Below, in pieces: positions 59,198 to 64,000 of a stretch of 64,000 bases of DNA. This stretch comes from Streptomyces smaragdinus. Its GTDB lineage: Bacteria > Actinomycetota > Actinomycetes > Streptomycetales > Streptomycetaceae. The DNA lies in NCBI RefSeq assembly GCF_009604385.1, contig NZ_WEGJ01000002.1:186001-250000 (forward strand), read 5' to 3'. Each line of letters starts with the position of its first letter. Within the stretch, counting starts at the first letter, position 1. A model generated the notes under the pieces. That model searched no databases. It was given only the letters and a program-made list of their open reading frames with translations, and was not told the origin of the DNA. The position numbers were made by a program, and so were the translations under genes.

Positions 59198-59340
59198 TCA
59201 GGCCGTCGCGAGCGCCTCGGTCGGGGTGAGCCGTGCCGCGGCGCAGGGCGTACCCGGTGGTCGCCAGGAACCCGGTGATGCCGCCGAGGAGCAACGATTC
59301 GCGGCGAGGGCGCGACGGAGGCCGATCCACGGCGGGACGG
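59198..59340 (-). pseudogene. C-terminal remnant of an FtsX-type ABC permease, frameshifted
   Basis: One minus-strand frame gives RESLLLGGITGFLATTGYAL (last membrane helix) and the next frame gives AARLTPTEALATA and a stop at 59198. Together they are the characteristic end of FtsX permeases (...PxRRAxRxxPxEALA). The frames are joined by a shift near 59232, and nothing else of the gene remains. Confidence 0.55.
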
Positions 59341-59346
59341 CCGAAC

Positions 59347-59397
59347 CCGCAGCACCCCGGGCAGCGGCTCGATCTTCGTCCTGCGCCTGCCCCGCTG
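59347..59397 (+). pseudogene. Probable histidine kinase C-terminal scrap
   Basis: The plus strand reads RSTPGSGSIFVLRLPR and a stop at 59395-59397. This is the typical ending of HATPase domains (GxGSxFxLRLPL). Only about 16 residues survive, so the assignment is tentative. Confidence 0.3.
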
Positions 59398-59402
59398 AGC
59401 GG

Positions 59403-60485
59403 TCAGCGCAGCTTGCGGAAGCCCGGCGCGCAGGTCGTGGATCCAGGCGTCCGGGTTCTCGTACGGGCCGAAGTGGCCGCCCTTCTCGTGGGCGTTCACG
59501 TCGCGGATGTCGCCGTAGAACCGGGCGCCGCCGGCCCGGAAGAGCGCGACGCGTTCCTCGGGGGTGTCGGCGCCGGGGGAGGGGTCGCCGACCAGGAAGG
59601 TGAAGCTGGCGGGGGCCTGGACGTAGGGCTGGATGTCGTTGACCGGCCGGGCGGGGTAGAGGCCGGCGTTCTTGTAGGCGCGGATGGACGAGCCGATGGA
59701 TTCGGTGGCCCAGTAGATGGTGGCGAAGGTCAGGATGTCTTCGGCGGGCCAGCCGGCCTCGAAGTCGGCGTTGCGGTCGCTCCACGTCTTCCAGCGCTTG
59801 AGGACCCAGGCCAGGGTGCCGGCGGGGGAGTCGTTCAGGCCGTGCGCGAGGGTCTGGCCGTCCAGCAGATGGGCGGCCACGTGGGAGACGTAGATCTTGT
59901 CGCGCCGGAGGATCCTGGCCCGTTCCGCCGCGGGGAGGTCCTCGGTGCGCCGGCCGCCCCGACGCCGAACCGCTCGTATCCGAGGACGTCGGTCATCAGG
60001 GTGTGGAAGCGGTCCGCCATGCTCACGTAGTTCTCCCTCGGGTTCTTCAGCGGCGTGGAGAAGCCGAAGCCGGGCAGGGAGGGCACGACGACGTCGAAGG
60101 CGTCGGCGGGGTGGCCGCCGTGGGCGGCGGGGTCGGTGAGGGGGCCGACGACCTTGTGCCAGAAGTGGTGGTTCCAGGGCCAGCCGTGCATCAGGAGCAG
60201 GGGGATCGGGGCCGGGCCGCGGCCCTTCTCGTGGACGAAGTGGACCGGTGTGCCGTCGACGTCCAGTCGGTGCTGGCGGAAGGCGTTGAGGCGGTCCTCG
60301 GCGGCGCGCCAGTCGAAGCCGAAGGCCCAGTACTCGACCAGGGGCCGCAGAGAGGAGGTGCTCAGTCCGTAGGTCTCGTCCTCGTTCTCCGGGTCGGGCG
60401 CGAAGCGGGTGGCCTTGAGGCGGGCCCGCAGATCGTCGAGGACGTGCTGGGGGATGTGGATGCGGAACGGTTCGAGGGCGCTCAC
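59403..60485 (-). pseudogene. Epoxide hydrolase (EHN type), frameshifted and missing its nucleophile
   Basis: From GTG 60483-60485 the first frame encodes the EHN domain (PFRIHIPQHVLDDLRARLKA) and the oxyanion region LLLMHGWPWNHHFWHKVVGP, up to LGYERFGVGAAG near 59953. The next base change moves to another frame, which resumes late in the cap domain (DLPAAERARILRRDKIYVSH) and continues through FTFLVGDPSPGADTPEERVA and NAHEKGGHFGPYENPDAW. The segment with the nucleophile Asp (GGxDWG) is deleted. A second frame change near the end restores the tail GFRKLR and a stop at 59403. It is a dead gene, although its divergent regulator is intact. Confidence 0.82.
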
Positions 60486-60516
60486 GGGTGTGTCCTTCTC
60501 GGGGGAAGTGCTTTTA

Positions 60517-60599
60517 TGGACTGCGTGGTCCAGGATGCATCCGCGAGAATGGACCGTCAAGTCCACTGTTCGGCTCCGGTTAGTGGACTGAAAAGTCCA
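60517..60599. promoter_or_regulatory. Three operator copies TGGACY-N4-RGTCCA
   Basis: Three 16-base inverted repeats lie between the epoxide hydrolase and TetR genes: TGGACTGCGTGGTCCA (60517-60532), TGGACCGTCAAGTCCA (60550-60565) and TGGACTGAAAAGTCCA (60584-60599). Their starts are 33 and 34 bases apart, close to three helical turns, so bound dimers would lie on one DNA face. Confidence 0.85.
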
Positions 60600-60620
60600 G
60601 AATGTGAGAAGATGGGTGTC

Positions 60621-61208
60621 ATGAACAGAGGTATGACGGCCAAGGGCCTGGCCACGCGACAGCGCATCGTGGTCGCCGCCGCCCATCTGATCCGGGACAA
60701 GGGCGCGGCGGAGACGACCCTCGACGACGTGCGTGCCGCGACGTCGACGAGCAAGAGCCAGCTGTTCCACTACTTCCCCGAGGGTCGCTCCGACCTGCTG
60801 GTCGCCGTGGCCCGCCACGAGGCCGAGCAGGTCCTCCAGGCGCAGCAGCCCCATCTGGACGACCTGACGACCTGGGACTCCTGGCAGGCCTGGCGCCGGG
60901 CGGTCGTCCGCCACTACGCCGAGCTGGGGGAGCGCTGCCCCATGGGGAGCCTCACGTCGGAACTCGGCAAGTCCTCCCCCGAGGCACGGACGGTGGTCGC
61001 GGAACTCTTCACGACCTGGGAGGCGGCACTGCTGCATGGCACGCAGGCGATGCTCGGCGACAAGGAGGCGGCGGTCGACCGCGCCAGGAGCGTCCTGGCG
61101 GCGGTCCAGGGCGGCGTGGCACTGCTGCGCAGCACGGGGCGGGTCGAATACCTGGAGACCGCGCTGACGGCCGCGATCGATCCGATGGAGCCCGGCCGCG
61201 AGAGGTGA
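60621..61208 (+). CDS. TetR-family regulator
   Basis: A 195-residue TetR protein (LmrA/YxaF-like C-terminus): TRQRIVVAAAHLIRDKGAAE, TTLDDVRAATSTSKSQLFHY, then RCPMGSLTSELGKSSPEART. Two ATGs (60612 and 60621) are possible; neither has a strong Shine-Dalgarno. It should bind the three TGGACY-N4-RGTCCA sites. Its former target, the epoxide hydrolase gene, is broken. Confidence 0.9.
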   Translation: MNRGMTAKGLATRQRIVVAAAHLIRDKGAAETTLDDVRAATSTSKSQLFHYFPEGRSDLLVAVARHEAEQVLQAQQPHLDDLTTWDSWQAWRRAVVRHYAELGERCPMGSLTSELGKSSPEARTVVAELFTTWEAALLHGTQAMLGDKEAAVDRARSVLAAVQGGVALLRSTGRVEYLETALTAAIDPMEPGRER

Positions 61209-61357
61209 GTGCGTCGCGACCGATCGCGGGCAACTCGGGCGGAACGAGTTGAGATGCTCGGCTCATGGTGGAGCGGGCAGCCGCCGCTCCGCCCGGAACC
61301 GACGGCCCTACCGGTTCCGCCGGGAAGCCGTCACCACCTCAGCATCGCCGCCATGGT

Positions 61358-62452
61358 TCACGCGGCGTGCCGGTAGGACGGGTAATCGATGAACCCCGCA
61401 TCGCCCCCGGCGTAGTACGTGTCCGAATCCGCCTCCGCCAGCGGAACCCCCAGACGGAGCCTCTCGACGAGATCGGGGTTGGCCAGAAAAGCCCGGCCGA
61501 AGCTCACCAGATCGGCGCCCAGGGCGAGCCAGCGGTCGGCGGACTCACGGTCGGTCGGCCGCGGGCCGAAGGCGGCGTCGCCCCGGGCGAGCCAGGAGCT
61601 CGGGTTGACGATCACGGTGCCGTCCCAGCGCTTGCGCAGGTCCAGCATGACGGCCTCGTCGGTCGTCGCCTCGAGGTGGATGTACGCCATGCCGAGACGG
61701 TCGAGCTCGGTGAGCAACGCGGCGTACAGCTCCGGATGATCGGGCTCGGCGACGTCCCACAGGCCCGCGCCGGGGGAGAGGCGGATGCCGACACGGTCCG
61801 CGCCCACGGCGTCGGCGGTCGCCTCGACCGCCTCGACGGCGAAGCGGATCCGGTTGGCGACCGTGCCGCCGTAGCGGTCCTCGCGCAGATTGGCGTTGGT
61901 CGACAGGAACTGGCTGATCAGATAGCCGTTGGCGCCGTGCAGCTCGACCCCGTCGAAGCCGGCGTCGAGGGCGCGGACGGCCGCCTCCGCGTACGAGCGA
62001 GCCTGCCCGGCGACCTCCCCCGTCTCGAGCGCGCGCGGAACCGGCGCGGGCCGCGGGCCGGCCGGGGTGAAGACGCCGGCGGGGACGGCGACGGCGGAGG
62101 GGGCGACGGGCCGCAGGCCGGTGGTCGACTCGTGTCCGACCCGGCCGCCGTGCATGAGCTGGGCGATGATCCGGCCGCCGTTGATGTGGACGGCGTCGGT
62201 CACCTGGCGCCAGGAGGCGGCCTCCGCATCGGTGCGCAGGCCGGCCGTGTTGGGATTGGAGGTGCCGACGCGGTTCGGGGCGATGCCGTCGGAGATCAGC
62301 AGGCCGGCGGTGGCGCGCTGGGCGAAGTACGTCGCCATCGACGGTGTCGCCAGGCCGTCGGCGGTGCCGCGGGCTCGGGTCATGGGGGCCATCACGATCC
62401 GGTTGGGGAGGGCGAGCGCGCCGAGCTGGTGGCGGTCGAAGAGGCTGGTCAC
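61358..62452 (-). CDS. Old yellow enzyme-family alkene reductase (NemA-like)
   Basis: A 364-residue FMN oxidoreductase: LPNRIVMAPMTRARGTADGL, QLMHGGRVGH, the substrate-binding FDGVELHGANGYLISQFLST, DRYGGTVANRIRFAVEAVEA and GADLVSFGRAFLANPDLVER. It should reduce activated C=C bonds or nitrate esters with NAD(P)H. The GTG at 62450-62452 has GAGGAG 8 bases upstream. It is transcribed from a MerR-type promoter facing a divergent merR gene. Confidence 0.92.
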   Translation of the reverse strand: MTSLFDRHQLGALALPNRIVMAPMTRARGTADGLATPSMATYFAQRATAGLLISDGIAPNRVGTSNPNTAGLRTDAEAASWRQVTDAVHINGGRIIAQLMHGGRVGHESTTGLRPVAPSAVAVPAGVFTPAGPRPAPVPRALETGEVAGQARSYAEAAVRALDAGFDGVELHGANGYLISQFLSTNANLREDRYGGTVANRIRFAVEAVEATADAVGADRVGIRLSPGAGLWDVAEPDHPELYAALLTELDRLGMAYIHLEATTDEAVMLDLRKRWDGTVIVNPSSWLARGDAAFGPRPTDRESADRWLALGADLVSFGRAFLANPDLVERLRLGVPLAEADSDTYYAGGDAGFIDYPSYRHAA

Positions 62453-62497
62453 GGTGGTTCTCCTCGGGTGGTTTCCGGTACGGGCGGTTCACCACGT

Positions 62498-62529
62498 ACG
62501 CTAAAACCTGACATTGACGTCAGAGGCAA
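62498..62529 (-). promoter_or_regulatory. MerR-type promoter of the alkene reductase
   Basis: On the minus strand: TTGCCT (62524-62529), a 20-base spacer, then TAGCGT (62498-62503). The spacer contains the dyad CTGAC-N6-GTCAG (62508-62523). The stretched spacer plus dyad points to activation by the adjacent MerR regulator. Confidence 0.7.
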
Positions 62530-62562
62530 GTCTGTGTGCCGGGGATCACTGCGGAGGGCCGG

Positions 62563-62934
62563 ATGCGCATCGGGGAACTCGCGAAGCGAGCGGGCGTGAG
62601 CACGCGATCGCTGCGCTACTACGAGGAGCAGGGGCTGCTGTCCGCCGAGCGCAGCCCCTCCGGGCAGCGCCACTACCCCGACGACGCCGTCGAGCGGGTG
62701 ATCTTCCTCCAGCGCTGCTACGCCGCGGGCCTTTCCAGCCGGACGATCATCGAGATGCTGCCGTGCGTCGAGTCCCCGAGCACCAGCACCGCGGACGGCG
62801 CGTTCGACCGGATGATCAGCGAGCGCGAGCGGCTCAACACCCATATCAAGGATCTCCTCGCCACCCGCGACGCGCTCGACGGGCTCATCGCGGCCAACCG
62901 CCGCCACCGCGAGGCGCAGGCACTGGTTTCCTGA
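62563..62934 (+). CDS. MerR-family transcriptional regulator
   Basis: A 123-residue MerR protein: MRIGELAKRAGVSTRSLRYY, EEQGLLSAERSPSGQRHYPD, and a coiled-coil C-terminus (RMISERERLNTHIKDLLATR). GGAGG lies 7 bases before the ATG at 62563; a GTG at 62536 in frame is less likely. It has one cysteine in the linker (LPCVES) and no metal or redox cluster. It probably activates the divergent alkene reductase. Confidence 0.9.
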   Translation: MRIGELAKRAGVSTRSLRYYEEQGLLSAERSPSGQRHYPDDAVERVIFLQRCYAAGLSSRTIIEMLPCVESPSTSTADGAFDRMISERERLNTHIKDLLATRDALDGLIAANRRHREAQALVS

Positions 62935-63013
62935 GCCCGGCTCCGCCGGAGCGTGATCCACACTCGTTCGCTCACTGCCCCCGGCGTCGTGGCCGAGCGG
63001 GGGAGGGGGCATC

Positions 63014-63898
63014 ATGCCGGGCATGGATCATCAGGGGCGGTTCCGCCGCGCGGCGCTTGAGCTGGGCGTACCGGACGACGAGATCAGCAGGTTCAGCGAG
63101 CATCTCCGTTTGTCGATCGGCCTGTACGGGGCTGCCGGAGGTTCGCCGGTCGGGCAGGTCGGCGGGCTGCCCCGGCTGCCGGTGGGCATGGACTGGCCCT
63201 CCGCCGAGGGCATGCCGTTGCCGTTCGTCTTCTCCGTCGACTGCGCGGTGCTGCCGAGACCCGACGGCTTCGACCTTCCGGCGGACGGGACGCTGCTCTT
63301 CTTCCTCGATCACGAGGAGGACTACGAGGACGATACCGGGAGGTACGCGCGAGTCGTGTACGTACCGGACGGCACCGAGACCGCGGTCGCGGAATCCTCC
63401 GGCCCCGAGTTCGTCGAAGAGCGGTACGACGTCGGTGCCGGACTCGTTGCCCGTCTGCCCTCCTGGTTCGGGACCGACGAAGACGACGAGGAAGAGGACT
63501 GGGACGACCTGTCGCCGTTCCAGCAGGAGTTGGCCCTCGGCCTGAAGCAGGACATACCGCACCTGGACGAACTCCGCGCTCTGGCCCACGACCTCTGGTC
63601 GGGCGACGGGCGGCTCGCCAGCGCCTACATCGGCGGGCACGTCGACGACGAGGTGATCACGAACATCGCGGAACAGGTCCTCGCGGGACGCGAGAAGGCC
63701 GGCGAGATCGCCGTACCCAGCGGGAAGTGGTACTCCCACGTGGAGAAGGAGAAGCACTGGCTGGCGACCGAGTGGACGACACTGGCCAGTTTTCCCACGG
63801 CCAGTGACGTCTTCTACGGGAGCTTCGTGATCCGGTGCGACGACCTGGCCGCCGCCCGGGTGGACAAGGCGCTTCCCCTGACCGAGTTCACCGAGTAG
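63014..63898 (+). CDS. DUF1963 (YwqG-like) protein
   Basis: A 294-residue protein: SPVGQVGGLPRLPVGMDWPS, MPLPFVFSVDCAVLPRPDGF, TLLFFLDHEEDYEDDTGRYA and the C-terminal ASDVFYGSFVIRCDDLAAAR. The DUF1963 fold is found in YwqG and is frequent near polymorphic toxin immunity genes, but its role is unproven. An acidic stretch (DEDDEEEDWDDL, about 156-167) is a local insertion. GGAGGGGG is upstream of the ATG. Confidence 0.85.
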   Translation: MPGMDHQGRFRRAALELGVPDDEISRFSEHLRLSIGLYGAAGGSPVGQVGGLPRLPVGMDWPSAEGMPLPFVFSVDCAVLPRPDGFDLPADGTLLFFLDHEEDYEDDTGRYARVVYVPDGTETAVAESSGPEFVEERYDVGAGLVARLPSWFGTDEDDEEEDWDDLSPFQQELALGLKQDIPHLDELRALAHDLWSGDGRLASAYIGGHVDDEVITNIAEQVLAGREKAGEIAVPSGKWYSHVEKEKHWLATEWTTLASFPTASDVFYGSFVIRCDDLAAARVDKALPLTEFTE

Positions 63899-63921
63899 AC
63901 CGGGCGACTGGCTCCGCTGAC

Positions 63922-63960
63922 GAGACGTCACCCGAGATGCTCCCCTCAGGAGCACGTCTC
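63922..63960. terminator. Bulged hairpin between convergent genes
   Basis: TGCTCC-CCTCA-GGAGCA (63938-63954) forms a 6-bp stem, and the flanking GAGACG (63922-63927) and CGTCTC (63955-63960) can extend it around a bulge. There is no T-run, but it lies just after the DUF1963 stop and touches the stop of a convergent frame. Confidence 0.45.
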
Positions 63961-64000
63961 ATGCGCCGGTGACTCCGTCGATCTGCTCGCGAATGAGATC
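63959..64000 (-). CDS. Possible C-terminus of a gene entering from the right (partial)
   Basis: The minus strand reads LIREQIDGVTGA and a TGA at 63959-63961, with residue usage compatible with a real C-terminus. Only 13 codons are visible, so the product cannot be named and the frame could be accidental. Confidence 0.3.
   Translation of the reverse strand, partial: DLIREQIDGVTGA

Noticed and set aside
1..64000. tRNA genes, CRISPR arrays, intact insertion sequences, att sites
   Set aside because: I looked in all intergenic gaps and saw no cloverleaf with conserved T-loop, no regularly spaced repeats and no transposase domain. A dedicated tRNA and repeat search would be needed to exclude them fully.

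Overview
The window is high-GC actinobacterial DNA and almost certainly Streptomyces. Supporting signs are very GC-rich codon use, GTG and TTG starts, 4-base stop/start overlaps, Streptomyces-typical families (DUF5753 XRE regulators, DUF5709, DUF574 methyltransferase, twin-arginine lipoproteins, streptogrisin-like protease) and a perfect CebR-type operator. The many one-component regulators, resistance and efflux genes, paralogues of housekeeping functions and decayed genes suggest an accessory region such as a chromosome arm.

Left edge (1-6750): the start of a minus-strand biosynthetic operon running off the window. In transcription order it holds a 17-codon leader ORF, a free-standing carrier protein, a GT1-like and a GT4-like glycosyltransferase, a fused E1 alpha/beta thiamine-diphosphate enzyme, a lipoyl-bearing E2 acyltransferase and the first 70 residues of an NRPS condensation domain. 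Almost all junctions overlap or abut. No E3 is present. The simplest reading is an assembly line that loads a small acyl (perhaps glycolyl) unit through E1/E2 onto a carrier, with a glycosylated product. The upstream region holds TGGGAGCGCTCCCA, the sequence known as the CebR box, so cellulose-derived sugars may control it.

6750-24400: stress and transport genes (DHFR-like protein, AraC regulator, DHA2 MFS pump with a divergent TetR and two operators, ABC exporter behind a MerR-type promoter), a secreted M1 peptidase, a Tat-exported molybdenum oxidoreductase facing a MOSC protein, an alkylglycerone-phosphate-synthase-like flavoenzyme, two small lipoproteins, an endonuclease VII-like protein, and a LysR/quinone reductase/hydrolase unit. 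Gene remnants (DUF574 methyltransferase, histidine kinase, SAM methyltransferase) lie between them.

24400-48000: a C45-type Ntn hydrolase, a graveyard with AlkB-like and MerR remnants, a CPBP protease with a NarL-type two-component system, a series of divergent regulator/enzyme pairs with recognisable operators (MerR/MBL hydrolase, TetR/NmrA, TetR/FAD monooxygenase, TetR/SDR, ArsR/P1B-ATPase), a possible small toxin-like protein, a peptidase E homologue, an NAD-dependent DNA ligase, an internally duplicated lipoprotein, and a trypsin-fold protein whose catalytic serine is alanine.

48000-64000: DUF5709, SDR, two acetyltransferases, VanZ-like and TmrB-like resistance proteins, an MFS exporter, an ABC transporter operon ending in a large secreted beta-propeller/phosphoesterase, debris of an FtsX permease and a kinase, an epoxide hydrolase pseudogene whose divergent TetR sits behind three copies of one operator, an old yellow enzyme/MerR pair with a MerR-type promoter, and a DUF1963 protein. 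No rRNA, tRNA, CRISPR array or intact insertion sequence was recognised.
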